In this document: piece by piece, positions 48,095-57,727 of the stretch
How positions within the stretch are numbered: position 1 is the first letter of the stretch
How the letters are laid out: every line of letters begins with the position of its first letter
Source of the DNA: Phycicoccus sp. M110.8
GTDB lineage: Bacteria; Actinomycetota; Actinomycetes; Actinomycetales; Dermatophilaceae
Reading direction: 5' to 3'
Assembly (NCBI RefSeq): GCF_032464895.1
Contig: NZ_JAWDIC010000001.1
Coordinates: forward strand, 1,922,001-1,986,000
DNA length: 64,000 bases
Program-made: the position numbers and the translations under genes
Notes under the pieces: model-generated
Told to the model about the DNA's origin: nothing
Database searches by the model: none
What the model saw: only the letters and a program-made list of their open reading frames with translations

Positions 48095-50202
48095 CACGAC
48101 GCCTGGGTGGTGGTCGACGCCGTGCCACCGGTGGAGGTCAGCGGCTGGGTCAGGTCGTAGAAGGTCTGGCCGCCGATGCTCACCTGCGTGTAGTTGGCCT
48201 GCACCCACTGGGAGATCTGCGACCCGGTGCCCGAGCCACCCATCCCGCCGGGCCCGCCGCCCATGCCGCCGCTGCTTGCGAGGAAGTAGTGGATCTGCCC
48301 CGAGGCGACGTACTGCTGGAACTGCGCCAGGGTGGGCGAGGGGTCGCTGCCGTTGAAGCCGCCGATGGCCATGACCGGTAGACCCGTGCCGAGCTGCAGG
48401 CCGGCCGCGTTCTGCGACCCGATGGCCGCGGCCACCCAGCGGTAGGACGAGGCGTTCGCTGACAGGGCCGCCACGACCTCGGTCGACGGCGTCGAGGCGT
48501 CGAGCAGGCCGCCCATGCCACCACGTGCCTGGCCGGTGGTGCCGCCCGTCGTGCCGCGGGGGACGGTCCCCTGGGTCGTCGTGCCGCCCTGGGTGGTACC
48601 GCCCTGCGTGCCGGCGGGGCCGCCGAGGCCCTGCGGCGGGCCGCCGTTGCCGCCGGGCCCGCCCCCTCCGGGACCACCGCGGCCCGTGCTCGGGCCGGCG
48701 GTCACGATGGAGCCGGTGTGCGCCGTGCGCACCGTGTCGATGCTGTATGCCGCGGGGCCGGCGAGCGCAGCGACGATCGCCCCGGCCACGACCAGGGGCA
48801 CCGCCCGGCGGTGCAGCTGGGTGATGGCCAGGAGCAGGAACGCGCTCGCCATCCCGAGCGCCAGGACGCCCACCCGCAGCACGCTGGACCAGTCGGTGCG
48901 CGAGAGCAGGATGAAGGACCACGTGGCAGCGGCAGCAGTGGCGACGGCGAGGGTCACCGACCCGACCGGTCGGCGCCGGTGCTCCCAGGCCTCGGCCGCA
49001 CCCATGCCGACGAGGGCGGCGACGGCGGGCGCCAGGGCCACCGTGTAGTACTCGTGGAAGATGCCCGCCATGAAGGAGAAGGTCACTGCCGTCACGAGCA
49101 GCCAGCCGCCCCACACGACGTAGGCCGCGCGGCGCAGGTCCGTGCGCGGGGCCCGGCCGCGCAGCCACAGGCCGACGCCGAGCAGGACGAGCGCGGAGGG
49201 GATGAGCCACGAGATCTGCCCGCCGATGGAGCTGGAGAACATCCGCGTGATGCCGGTGGCGCCCCACCCGTTCCCACCGCCGACCGAGCCGGTCTCGTTG
49301 CCGCTGATCCGGCCCAGGCCGTTGTAGCCGAAGGTGACCGACAGGAACGAGTTGTCCTGCGAGCCGCCGATGTAGGGCCGCATGCTGGCAGGGACGAGCT
49401 GGACGATCGCGACCCACCAGCCGGCCGACAGCACCATGGCGGCGGTCCCGGCGAGGGAGCCGGTGATGCGTCGCCGCAGGGTGGTGTCTGCGAACAGGAG
49501 GTAGGCCAGGCCGAACGCCGGGACGACGAGCAGCACCTGCAGCGCCTTGGTCAGGAAGCCCAGGCCGATGAGGACGCCGACGAGGACGAACCACCGCGCC
49601 GAGCCGCGCTCGATCGACCGCAGCGTCGCCCAGGCACCGAGCGCCATGAGCAGCACGAGGAGGGCATCCGGGTTGTTGAACCGGAACATCAGTACGGCCA
49701 CCGGCGTCAGGGCCATCACCGTGCCGGAGAGCAGGCCCGCCGCAGCGCCCCAGTAGCGCTTCACCGTGGCGTACACGACGCCGACGGTGGCCACGCCCAT
49801 CAGGACCTCGGGGAGCAGGATGCTGAACGAGCTGAGGCCGAGCAGCCGCACGGACAGGGCCATCACCCACAGGGCGGCCGGCGGCTTGTCGACGGTGATC
49901 GAGTTGCCGGCATCGGAGGAGCCGTAGAAGAACGCCTTCCAGCTCTCGCTGCCGGCCTGGACGGCCGCGGAGTAGAACGAGTTCGCGTAGCCGTTCGCCG
50001 TCAGGCCGTAGAGGTAGAACAGGGCCGTCGCCAGGAGCAGGCCGAGCAGGGCGGGCCGGGCCCACGTCGGGTCGGCCTGGGGACCCCGCCACAGCCGGCG
50101 GATCCTCGAGGGCGTGCCGGGCGCGCCGGCCCGGGCTGTCGTGGGCGGCAGCACGGAGGAGGCTCCCGCGTCCGCGGTGCGGTGGAGGGTCATGGTGTCC
50201 AT
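48094..50202 (-). CDS. GT39-family membrane glycosyltransferase with Gly-rich extracellular tail
   Basis: 702 residues. Twelve or so membrane helices with the catalytic first loop containing NSITVDKPPAALWVMALS; the DKPP stretch is typical of ArnT/PMT-like enzymes. A long Gly/Thr/Pro/Gln-rich linker (about 505-570) precedes a C-terminal domain ending in YTQVSIGGQTFYDLTQPL. These enzymes use polyprenyl-phosphate sugars to decorate envelope polymers or proteins outside the membrane. The coupled downstream GT2/GtrA gene fits donor synthesis. ATG at 50202 chosen; 50193 is possible. Confidence 0.87.
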   Translation of the reverse strand: MDTMTLHRTADAGASSVLPPTTARAGAPGTPSRIRRLWRGPQADPTWARPALLGLLLATALFYLYGLTANGYANSFYSAAVQAGSESWKAFFYGSSDAGNSITVDKPPAALWVMALSVRLLGLSSFSILLPEVLMGVATVGVVYATVKRYWGAAAGLLSGTVMALTPVAVLMFRFNNPDALLVLLMALGAWATLRSIERGSARWFVLVGVLIGLGFLTKALQVLLVVPAFGLAYLLFADTTLRRRITGSLAGTAAMVLSAGWWVAIVQLVPASMRPYIGGSQDNSFLSVTFGYNGLGRISGNETGSVGGGNGWGATGITRMFSSSIGGQISWLIPSALVLLGVGLWLRGRAPRTDLRRAAYVVWGGWLLVTAVTFSFMAGIFHEYYTVALAPAVAALVGMGAAEAWEHRRRPVGSVTLAVATAAAATWSFILLSRTDWSSVLRVGVLALGMASAFLLLAITQLHRRAVPLVVAGAIVAALAGPAAYSIDTVRTAHTGSIVTAGPSTGRGGPGGGGPGGNGGPPQGLGGPAGTQGGTTQGGTTTQGTVPRGTTGGTTGQARGGMGGLLDASTPSTEVVAALSANASSYRWVAAAIGSQNAAGLQLGTGLPVMAIGGFNGSDPSPTLAQFQQYVASGQIHYFLASSGGMGGGPGGMGGSGTGSQISQWVQANYTQVSIGGQTFYDLTQPLTSTGGTASTTTQAS

Positions 50203-50319
50203 GGCTCCACGGTCGGGGCCGGCACTGTGCGGTTGCTGTGGCATCCCTGAGGTGCCCGGATGAGTGCCGGCTGCCGAAATCCGCTGGGCCGCAGGGGTGC
50301 CGGGCTGGTAGACAGCACC

Positions 50320-51132
50320 GTGCGCAACGACCTGCCCTCCGCCGACCTCTCCTCGCGGGACCTCGACTTCGACGACCTGCTGCGGCTGGTCGACGAGCGG
50401 TCCGCGGCGTTCCGTGCCGCGGTCGAGGCCGCGCCCGACCTCGGCGCCCAGGTGCCCACGTGCCCGGAGTGGACGCTGCTCGACCTGGCCGAGCACATCG
50501 GGACCGGCCGGCGGGCGTGGGCCGCGACCGTGGCAGCCGGCCCGGACGCGACCGGCAAGGCGGCCCCTGCCGACCCCACGCCGGCGCCGCGGGACCGCGC
50601 GGCCCTCGTGGAGTGGCTGGCGGAGTCGACCCGGCTGCTGCTCGACGCCCTCGCCGAGGCCGGCCCCGACCGCGGGTGCTGGACCTGGTGGGGCGACTCG
50701 CAGTCCCCGAGCACCTGCGGGGCCGTGGCCCGCCACCAGCTGCAGGAGGTGGCGGTCCACACGTACGACGCCGAGCTCACCGTCCACGGCGCGGCGTCGC
50801 TGCCCGCCGACGTGGCGCTCGACGGGGTCGAGGAGTTCCTGGCGACCTGCAACGCGACGACGAGCGCGTGGCCGCACGCCGCGGCGACCGTCGACTACGT
50901 CGTGACCGAGGGGCGCGCGTGGCGGCTGCACCTGTCCGGCGACGGTGCCCGCGCCGAGCGACTGGCCGCACCGGCCGGACAGGGCGGGCCGCCGGAGCCT
51001 GCGGACGTCTCGGCCCACGCCACGGCCTCCGACGTCGTCCTCTTCATGTACGGCCGCAGGAGCGTCGAGCAGATGCCGATCGACGGCAACGTCGAGGTGT
51101 TCGACCAGCTGATCGCCTGGGTCCCCGAGTAG
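50320..51132 (+). CDS. Maleylpyruvate isomerase family mycothiol-dependent enzyme (DinB-like)
   Basis: 270 residues from GTG at 50320 (ATG at 50260 would add 20 residues). The N-terminal metal-binding region has VPTCPEWTLLDLAEHIG, and a later histidine lies in ARHQLQEVAVHTYDAE; together they match the DinB/mycothiol-maleylpyruvate isomerase metal triad. The C-terminal 100 residues form the second domain common in this actinobacterial family. Exact reaction unknown. It stands alone, divergent from the GT39 gene. Confidence 0.82.
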   Translation: MRNDLPSADLSSRDLDFDDLLRLVDERSAAFRAAVEAAPDLGAQVPTCPEWTLLDLAEHIGTGRRAWAATVAAGPDATGKAAPADPTPAPRDRAALVEWLAESTRLLLDALAEAGPDRGCWTWWGDSQSPSTCGAVARHQLQEVAVHTYDAELTVHGAASLPADVALDGVEEFLATCNATTSAWPHAAATVDYVVTEGRAWRLHLSGDGARAERLAAPAGQGGPPEPADVSAHATASDVVLFMYGRRSVEQMPIDGNVEVFDQLIAWVPE

Positions 51133-51186
51133 GCCGGCGCCGTCCCCGCCGCGGCACAGCCCCACCCGGTCGACGGGCGTGCGGAC

Positions 51187-52653
51187 TCAGCCGGCCGGCA
51201 GGAGCACCGAGAACCGGGTCTCGCCCGGGCGGCTGGCGAGCTCGACCCGGCCGCCGTGCGACTTCGCCACGGCGTCGACGATCGACAGGCCAAGGCCCGT
51301 CGAGCCGGCGGCGCGGTTGCGGGAGTCGTCACCCCGGGTGAAGCGCTGGAACACGTGCCGCTGCAGCGACTCCGGGATGCCGGGGCCGTCGTCGGCGACG
51401 CTGATCCGCACCCACGAGTCGTCGGGCTGCACCGACGTCACGACCTTGGTGCCGGCCGGGGTGTGCGTCCTGGCGTTGGCGAGCAGGTTCGCCACGACCT
51501 GGTGCAGCCGCGCCTGGTCGCCGCTCACCTCGATGGGCTCGTCGGGCAGGTCGAGCTCCCACCGGTGGTCCGGGGCCGCCGCGTGCGCGTCGCTCACGGC
51601 GTCCATGGCCAGCAGCGACAGGTCCACCGGCTTGCGCTCCAGCGGGCGTCCGGCGTCGAGCCGGGCGAGCAGCAGCAGGTCCTCGACGAGGCCCTGCATC
51701 CGCAGCGCCTCGGACTCCACGCGCGCCAGCGCGTGGCTCACCGACGCGGGCACCGGCTCGCGCTCGCGACGGGACAGCTCGGCATACCCGCGGATGGAGG
51801 CGAGCGGGGTCCTCAGCTCGTGCGAGGCATCGGCGACGAACTGCCGCACCCTCTGCTCGCTCTCGTGCCGCGCCTGCAGGGCGCCCTCGACGTTGTCGAG
51901 CATGCTGTTGAGGGCGAGCCCGACCTGGCCGACCTCCGTGCGCGGGTCGGTGTCGGCGTCGGGCACGCGCTGCGCGAGGGCGACGTCGCCGGAGTCGAGC
52001 TTGAGGTGCGAGACGCTCGTCGCGGTGTGGGCGACTCGCTGCAGCGGGGCGAGGTTGCGCCGCACGAGCCACAGCCCGCCGGTGGACACCACGACGAAGC
52101 CGATGATGGTGCCGGCCGCGACGAGCGTGACGACCTGGCTGACCGTCTCGGTGACCCCGGACATGGGCAGCCCGGTGATCACGGTGGTGCCGGTGGGGGT
52201 CCGGCGGGAGATGAGGCGGTACTCGCCGAGGCCGGTCACGTTGAGGGTCTGCGGGGACGTGCCGATGCCGGCGCCGTCGATCTGGCGGACCTGGGCGTCG
52301 GTGAGGGTGCCGTAGGTGTCGCCGGTGACGACGCGGCTGCCGGTGACGGTCCCGCCCGACATGGTCAGGGTCAGGAACCGGCCGCCCCCGCCGGGCGGCG
52401 CGCCGGGCGGACGCCCGTGGTTGTCGCCGTCGCCGTCGTCGGGGCCCCCGCCGAGGCGCACCACGCTGGAGCGCAGGTCCTGGTCGAGCCGGCCCTCGAG
52501 GTAGCCGCGCAGCAGCAGCACGGTCAGCGCGGACGTCGCCAGCGTGACGACGAGGAAGAGGCCGACGACGGTCGCGACGAGCTTGGTGCTCAGCGACCAG
52601 GTCGAGGGGCGGATCCGCTCGCGGGCCAAGCCCACGGCAGCAACAGGGCTCAT
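51187..52653 (-). CDS. Sensor histidine kinase (PhoR/TrcS-like)
   Basis: 488 residues. Two membrane helices (about 25-49 and 172-198) flank an outer sensor domain that contains an Asp/Gly/Pro-rich insert. A HAMP domain, the phospho-acceptor His278 in DASHELRTPL, the N-box VVANLLANARTH and the G-boxes DDGPGIPE and GLGLSI follow. It phosphorylates the response regulator encoded just upstream, with which it overlaps by ATGA. The signal is unknown. Confidence 0.9.
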   Translation of the reverse strand: MSPVAAVGLARERIRPSTWSLSTKLVATVVGLFLVVTLATSALTVLLLRGYLEGRLDQDLRSSVVRLGGGPDDGDGDNHGRPPGAPPGGGGRFLTLTMSGGTVTGSRVVTGDTYGTLTDAQVRQIDGAGIGTSPQTLNVTGLGEYRLISRRTPTGTTVITGLPMSGVTETVSQVVTLVAAGTIIGFVVVSTGGLWLVRRNLAPLQRVAHTATSVSHLKLDSGDVALAQRVPDADTDPRTEVGQVGLALNSMLDNVEGALQARHESEQRVRQFVADASHELRTPLASIRGYAELSRREREPVPASVSHALARVESEALRMQGLVEDLLLLARLDAGRPLERKPVDLSLLAMDAVSDAHAAAPDHRWELDLPDEPIEVSGDQARLHQVVANLLANARTHTPAGTKVVTSVQPDDSWVRISVADDGPGIPESLQRHVFQRFTRGDDSRNRAAGSTGLGLSIVDAVAKSHGGRVELASRPGETRFSVLLPAG

Positions 52654-53384
52654 GACGTGGGCTTGAGGACGTACCCGACGCCGCGCATGGTGTGGATCAT
52701 GGGCTCGCGACCGGCGTCGATCTTCTTGCGCAGGTAGGAGATGTAGAGCTCGACGACGTTCGCCTGGCCGCCGAAGTCGTAGTTCCAGACGCGGTCGAGG
52801 ATCTGCGCCTTGGACAGCACCCGCTTGGGGTTGCGCATGAGGTAGCGCAGCAGCTCGAACTCGGTGGCGGTGAGCTGGACCTGCTCGCCGCCACGGGTGA
52901 CCTCGTGGCTGTCCTCGTCCATGGTGAGGTCGCCGACGACGAGCATCGAGGACGACTCGTCCGCGACGACGGCGGTGCGGCGCATGAGGGCGCGCAGCCG
53001 GGCGACGACCTCCTCGAGGCTGAACGGCTTGGTGACGTAGTCGTCGCCGCCGGCGGTCAGCCCCGCGACCCGGTCCTCCACCGCGTCCTTGGCGGTGAGG
53101 AACAGGACAGGGATGTTGGCGTTGTCGCCGCGCATCCGGCGCAGCACCTCGAGGCCGTCGAAGTCGGGCAGCATCATGTCGAGGGCGACCGCGTCGGGCT
53201 GGAACTCGCGCGCGACCCGCACGGCCTGCTGGCCGTTGGCGGCGGTGCGCACCTCCCACCCCTCGTACCGCAGCGCCATCGAGAGCAGCTCGGTGAGGTT
53301 GCTCTCGTCGTCGACGACGAGGACCCGCACCGGTGAGCCGTCGAGGCGCTGGAGGCGCGGGTTCGTCTGCTGCTGCGTGTTCAT
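52650..53384 (-). CDS. OmpR-family response regulator, PhoP-like
   Basis: 244 residues. The receiver domain has DD at 25-26, the phospho-acceptor Asp69 and the Lys in DDYVTKPFSLEEVVARLRAL. The winged-helix domain ends RKIDAGREPMIHTMRGVGYVLKP. Overall it closely resembles mycobacterial PhoP in both domains. ATG at 53384. The upstream gap carries 11-bp-phased TGTGNGG repeats like PhoP direct-repeat boxes, so autoregulation and control of the divergent gene are likely. Confidence 0.92.
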   Translation of the reverse strand: MNTQQQTNPRLQRLDGSPVRVLVVDDESNLTELLSMALRYEGWEVRTAANGQQAVRVAREFQPDAVALDMMLPDFDGLEVLRRMRGDNANIPVLFLTAKDAVEDRVAGLTAGGDDYVTKPFSLEEVVARLRALMRRTAVVADESSSMLVVGDLTMDEDSHEVTRGGEQVQLTATEFELLRYLMRNPKRVLSKAQILDRVWNYDFGGQANVVELYISYLRKKIDAGREPMIHTMRGVGYVLKPTS

Positions 53385-53408
53385 GGCCCCTAGGAAACAC
53401 CCGAACCA

Positions 53409-53459
53409 TGTGAGGTCGCGCGGTGGAGCCTGTGCGGATCCTGTGAGGCCTCTGTGCCC
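53409..53459. promoter_or_regulatory. Phased direct repeats, probable PhoP-type binding boxes
   Basis: TGTGAGG at 53409, TGTGCGG at 53431, TGTGAGG at 53442 and TGTGCCC at 53453 are spaced 22, 11 and 11 bp; a degenerate GCGGTGG fills the missing phase at 53420. Read as CCTGTGC-N4-CCTGTGA it mirrors the reverse complement of the TCACAGC-N4-TCACAGC box of mycobacterial PhoP. Confidence 0.6.
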
Positions 53460-53547
53460 AGGACTCAGCACCCCGACACCCCCGTCACAGCACGGGCACA
53501 GCACGGCGCCCGACGCTGCGAGCACCGACTACCTCGTGGAGGCACCG

Positions 53548-54201
53548 ATGACCCAGCGCACACCGGCTCCCGACGACACCGCCCCGGTGCCGTGGGCCAC
53601 CACCTGCACCATGCCGTATGCCGGCGAGCCGGCTCCCGGGCCCACCGCGCCACCCACCGCGCTACCCGGCGCGGCGGCCACGGCGCAGGCCGGGGCGGCG
53701 GGGACGCAGTCACCCACCGTGCCGCCCGTCGCTCCCGACGGGACGGCCCCGGAGGCGGCGGCCGCGCCCATCCCGGGAGCGGCCGCGACCACCGCTCCTG
53801 CCCTCAACCCGCCCACGTGGTCGGGGCGCAAGACGGCCATCGCCGCCGCGCTCGCCATCGGGATCTCCTCGATGGGCGGGGTGGCGGCCGCGGCGATGCT
53901 CCCCGCCGGCAGCTCGGTCCAGGACGGCCGCGGCTTCCAGAACGGCCAGTTCGGCCCGGGTGGTCGCGGCGGCTTCGGCCAGCAGGGACAGGGCGGCTTC
54001 GGCCAGCAGGGCACGGGGACCCAGCAGGGGACGGGCGCCGGCCAGGGTGGCCTGACCCAGCAGGGGCAGGGCGGCTTCGGCCAGCAGGGGACCCTCCCCG
54101 GCCAGCAGGGGCAGCTCCCCGGCCAGCAGGGCACCCAGCAGGGGTTCCCCGGTGGCCCGCGGGACGACGACGACCAGGGCGCGCCTGCGAGGACGTCGTG
54201 A
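53548..54201 (+). CDS. Single-pass membrane protein with Gln/Gly-rich C-terminal repeats
   Basis: 217 residues. A Pro/Ala/Thr-rich N-terminus of about 90 residues, one hydrophobic segment (about 93-118), then an outer domain built almost wholly of GGFGQQGQ, TQQGTG and LPGQQGQ units, ending in an acidic RDDDDQG tail. GAGG lies seven bases before the ATG. Low complexity prevents family assignment. It is divergent from the PhoP-like regulator across the phased repeats, so it is a likely direct target. Possible roles (envelope spacer, matrix protein) are guesses. Confidence 0.7.
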   Translation: MTQRTPAPDDTAPVPWATTCTMPYAGEPAPGPTAPPTALPGAAATAQAGAAGTQSPTVPPVAPDGTAPEAAAAPIPGAAATTAPALNPPTWSGRKTAIAAALAIGISSMGGVAAAAMLPAGSSVQDGRGFQNGQFGPGGRGGFGQQGQGGFGQQGTGTQQGTGAGQGGLTQQGQGGFGQQGTLPGQQGQLPGQQGTQQGFPGGPRDDDDQGAPARTS

Positions 54202-54347
54202 CCGCCCTGCTGGCCCGGGTGGGCCTGCTGCGCGTGCACCACGGCCGAGTGGCGCCCCGCGTCGTCCCCGGCACGGGTCCCGCGAAGGACCTCAGCACGT
54301 TCCCCGTCTGCGGCGGGGTGCGGCCGCTGGCGTCGCAGCGCCGCTAG
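54198..54347 (+). CDS. Small ORF coupled to the Gln/Gly-rich protein gene
   Basis: 49 residues, GTG start overlapping the preceding stop (GTGA), stop six bases before the convergent next gene. Arg/Val-rich with one Cys, no known motif. Overlap and position favour a real gene; composition does not decide. Confidence 0.3.
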   Translation: MTALLARVGLLRVHHGRVAPRVVPGTGPAKDLSTFPVCGGVRPLASQRR

Positions 54348-54352
54348 CCGGG

Positions 54353-55819
54353 TCAGCCGCGGGCGCCGCCGAGGCCCAGCACGACCGCGAGGCCGAGCGC
54401 GCTGCGCGGGTCGTACGGCGTGCGCCACAGTCCGCCGTGCACGGCGCCCTGGGCCTCCTCCCGCCACGGCGCCTGCGGCGGTGTCGGGGCGGTGCGCAGG
54501 TCGTGCACGAGGAGGGCGGCCATGAGCGTGTTGCTCGTGGCGGGCTCGAACACCTCGATGCCGAACCGGTGCGCCCCGGCGTACGCGCTGGCCAGTGCCC
54601 TGTTCTTGACCACCGAGCGCGTGCGGGTCGGCGGGGCGACGTTGAGCGACACCGTGAGCCCGTCGCGCCGGGCCGTCGTCGCGCGCCAGCGCTGGAGCCG
54701 CTTCGCCAGCGCGTAGTTGGGGCCCTGCTGCGGGATGAAGCTGTCGTTGACCCCCGGGTCCGAGCCGGGGGCGTAGTTGCGGCGCAGGAGCCGCCCGGCG
54801 CTCGCCGCCCGCACCGCGGGCCGCACGAGCCGCATGCCGCGCGACGGCTCGCGGTAGGCGCGGGTCGAGTGCTCGACCGCGTCGCGCGGCACTGCGAAGA
54901 CGTCGGTCGGCGTGGCGAGGAAGGCCAGCGCCGTGTCGGCCCGGTGCCGGACCAGCTCCTGGGTGAGCGCGTCGACCGCGGTGGAGACGCGCACGTTCGT
55001 GGCGCCGTCGGCATACACGTAGTTGCCGAGCACCAGGCGTCCCTCCACGCCCTGCAGCCACTGTGCGACCGCCGGCAGCGAGTGCAGGAGGTCCGCGCCG
55101 GCGTGCTCGTGCAGGTCGCCGGCCGACCACGCCGTCCCCGTCGCGACCGGCAGGTGCAGCGTGCCGGCCGACTGGCCCGCCACCTCGAGCACCCGCCGCC
55201 ACAGGTCCGGCCGCGGGAGGTCGACCGCGACGACGTCGCCGCCCCACGACAGGACGCTGCGCAGGGGGCCCATCTCCGCGCCCGCGCCGAGGACCACCAG
55301 CCGCAGGTCGGACAGGTCGAGCCAGTCCGGGTTGGCCAGCACCTCGTGGACGGCCTCGGTGGCGGACGGCTCCATGATCCCGCGCCATAGCCAGTCGTCG
55401 AGCTGGCGGCGCAGCTCGTCGCCGCCGATACGCCTGCCGTGCAGGGGCAGGGTGAGCTCACGCGCGGGAGCCTGGGTGCCGCGCACGGTGGCGGTCTCGA
55501 ACGGCACGTCGACCGGCTGGTCGAACACCGCGTCCAGCGCCACCTCGCCACCCGGGCCGGTCGCGCGCATGCGGGCGTGCAGGGACTCGAGCCCGGCGCG
55601 GGCGATGTCGACCGCGGCCTCGCCGTCCCGCAGCAGCCCGGCCTCGACCAGCCGGCGGAAGTGGGTGAGGTAGTCCTGGCGCCAGTTCGTCTCGCGCTCG
55701 GCCGCGGCCGCGCCCACCGGGTCGACCTCCCGCAGCGCGTCGGCGACGACGCCGCGCCCCAGCGCCGAGGTGCTGCGCCGGCCGTCGACCTCGGGGAACA
55801 CCACGCCGCTGGAAGCCAT
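54353..55819 (-). CDS. Conserved hypothetical protein with Rossmann-like motif
   Basis: 488 residues, no signal peptide or membrane helix. A nucleotide-binding-like segment LRLVVLGAGAEMGPLRSVL followed by GGDVVAVDLPRP (about 178-210) suggests a Rossmann fold of NAD- or SAM-binding type, and a second conserved block contains NYVYADGATNVRVSTAVDAL. I do not recognise a named family. It ends near the Gln/Gly-rich gene (convergent) and is isolated by a terminator on the other side. Confidence 0.7.
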   Translation of the reverse strand: MASSGVVFPEVDGRRSTSALGRGVVADALREVDPVGAAAAERETNWRQDYLTHFRRLVEAGLLRDGEAAVDIARAGLESLHARMRATGPGGEVALDAVFDQPVDVPFETATVRGTQAPARELTLPLHGRRIGGDELRRQLDDWLWRGIMEPSATEAVHEVLANPDWLDLSDLRLVVLGAGAEMGPLRSVLSWGGDVVAVDLPRPDLWRRVLEVAGQSAGTLHLPVATGTAWSAGDLHEHAGADLLHSLPAVAQWLQGVEGRLVLGNYVYADGATNVRVSTAVDALTQELVRHRADTALAFLATPTDVFAVPRDAVEHSTRAYREPSRGMRLVRPAVRAASAGRLLRRNYAPGSDPGVNDSFIPQQGPNYALAKRLQRWRATTARRDGLTVSLNVAPPTRTRSVVKNRALASAYAGAHRFGIEVFEPATSNTLMAALLVHDLRTAPTPPQAPWREEAQGAVHGGLWRTPYDPRSALGLAVVLGLGGARG

Positions 55820-55851
55820 GGCGCGAGTATGCCGGGTGCCGCCGCAAACGC

Positions 55852-55887
55852 CGAGGGGCCCGGAACCGACTCGGTTCCGGCCCCTCG
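55852..55887. terminator. Terminator of pckG
   Basis: Stem GAGGGG-CCCGGAACCGA with TCGGTTCCGG-CCCCTC (one bulge), immediately 3' of the minus-strand pckG gene. Confidence 0.75.
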
Positions 55888-55894
55888 AGGGTTG

Positions 55895-57727
55895 TCAGAG
55901 CCCCAGGCGGGCCTTGAGGCCGTCGAGCTCGACCTGCAGCTGGGTCGGCAGGGTCTCGCCGAACTTGGCGAACCACTCCTCGATCTGCGGGATCTCGGCC
56001 TTCCACTCCTCGGCGTCGACCGCGAGCGCCTGCTCGAGCTCGGCGTCGGTCATGTCCAGGCCGTCGGTGTCGAGCGACTCGGGGGTCGGGACGTGGCCGA
56101 TCGGGGTCTCGACCGCAGCGGCCTTGCCCTCGATCCGCTCGATCGCCCACTTGAGCACGCGGCTGTTCTCGCCGAACCCGGGCCACAGGAAGTTGCCCTC
56201 GTCGTCGCGGCGGAACCAGTTGACGTAGAAGATCTTCGGCAGCTTGGCCGCGTCGGCGTCCTTGCCGAGGTTGATCCAGTGCTGGAAGTAGTCACCGGCG
56301 TTGTAGCCGATGAACGGCAGCATCGCCATCGGGTCGCGGCGCACGACGCCGACCTGGCCGGTGGCGGCGGCGGTGGTCTCCGAGGAGAGGGTCGCGCCCA
56401 TGAAGGTGCCGTGCACCCAGTCCCGGGACTCGGTCACCAGCGGCACGGTCGTCTTGCGGCGGCCGCCGAAGAAGATCGCCGAGATCGGCACGCCCTTGGG
56501 GTCGTAGTACTCCTCGGCGAGGATGTCGCACTGCTCGATCGGGGTGCAGTACCGGCTGTTCGGGTGGGACGAGAGCTCCTCGGAGTCCGGCGTCCAGTCC
56601 TGCTTCTTCCAGCTCGTGGCGTGGGCCGGGGTGTTCTCCAGGCCCTCCCACCACACGTCGCCGTCGTCGGTCAGCGCGACGTTGGTGAAGACCGAGTTGC
56701 CCTTGTTGATGGTCTTCATCGCGTTGGGGTTGGTGTGCTCGTTGGTGCCCGGGGCGACGCCGAAGAACCCGAACTCGGGGTTCACGGCATACAGCCGGCC
56801 GTCCTCGCCGAAGCGCATCCAGGCGATGTCGTCGCCGAGGGTCTCGACCTTCCACCCGGGGATGGTGGGGGCGAGCATCGCGAGGTTGGTCTTGCCGCAG
56901 GCGGACGGGAAGGCCGCCGCGACGTAGTAGACCTGCTGCTCGGGGGAGATCAGCTTGAGGATGAGCATGTGCTCGGCGAGCCAGCCCTCGTCGCGCGCCA
57001 TGACCGAGGCGATCCGCAGCGAGTAGCACTTCTTGCCCAGCAGGGCGTTGCCGCCGTAGCCGGATCCGTAGGACCAGATCATCCGCTCCTCGGGGAACTG
57101 GACGATGTACTTCTCGTCGTTGCACGGCCACGGCACGTCGGCCTGCCCGGGCTCGAGCGGGGCGCCGAGGGAGTGCAGCGCGGGGACGTAGCGGGCGTCC
57201 TCGCCCAGCTCCTCGATGCGGCGCAGCACGTTGACGCCGCAGCGGGCCATGACCCGCATCGACACCACGACGTACTCCGAGTCGGTGATCTCGACGCCGA
57301 ACATCGGGTTCTCGGCGTTGAGGTGACCCATGACGAAGGGGATGACGTACATCGTCCGGCCCTTCATGCTGCCCTTGTACAGGCCCCGCATGAGGTCCTT
57401 CATCTCCTCCGGGTCCATCCAGTTGTTGGTGGGGCCGGAGTCCTTCTCCTCGCGGGAGCAGATGAAGGTGCGGTCCTCGACCCGGGCGACGTCGATCGGG
57501 TCGGACGCGGCGTAGAAGCTGTTCGGCTTCTTGGACTCGTCCAGGCGCACGAAGGTGCCGGCCTCGACGAGCTTGTCGGTGAGGCGGGCCCACTCGGCGT
57601 CGGAGCCGGTGACCCACTCGATGGAGTCGGGGGTGGTCAGCGCGGCCACCTCGTCGACCCACGCCTGCAGCCTGGCGTGCGTCGTCCCCCCTGCGCGCTG
57701 ATCGGTCTGAGTCGCCTCGGTCGTCAT
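55895..57727 (-). CDS. pckG: Phosphoenolpyruvate carboxykinase (GTP)
   Basis: 610 residues, the normal length for the GTP-dependent enzyme. The P-loop with the reactive cysteine is [13 protein letters not shown], the metal/oxaloacetate region includes GDDIAWM, and the guanine-binding region [14 protein letters not shown] is present. It converts oxaloacetate and GTP to PEP for gluconeogenesis. ATG at 57727 gives the usual start; longer frames read through the leader. The gene is monocistronic, with a leader region of about 180 bases. Confidence 0.96.
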   Translation of the reverse strand: MTTEATQTDQRAGGTTHARLQAWVDEVAALTTPDSIEWVTGSDAEWARLTDKLVEAGTFVRLDESKKPNSFYAASDPIDVARVEDRTFICSREEKDSGPTNNWMDPEEMKDLMRGLYKGSMKGRTMYVIPFVMGHLNAENPMFGVEITDSEYVVVSMRVMARCGVNVLRRIEELGEDARYVPALHSLGAPLEPGQADVPWPCNDEKYIVQFPEERMIWSYGSGYGGNALLGKKCYSLRIASVMARDEGWLAEHMLILKLISPEQQVYYVAAAFPSACGKTNLAMLAPTIPGWKVETLGDDIAWMRFGEDGRLYAVNPEFGFFGVAPGTNEHTNPNAMKTINKGNSVFTNVALTDDGDVWWEGLENTPAHATSWKKQDWTPDSEELSSHPNSRYCTPIEQCDILAEEYYDPKGVPISAIFFGGRRKTTVPLVTESRDWVHGTFMGATLSSETTAAATGQVGVVRRDPMAMLPFIGYNAGDYFQHWINLGKDADAAKLPKIFYVNWFRRDDEGNFLWPGFGENSRVLKWAIERIEGKAAAVETPIGHVPTPESLDTDGLDMTDAELEQALAVDAEEWKAEIPQIEEWFAKFGETLPTQLQVELDGLKARLGL

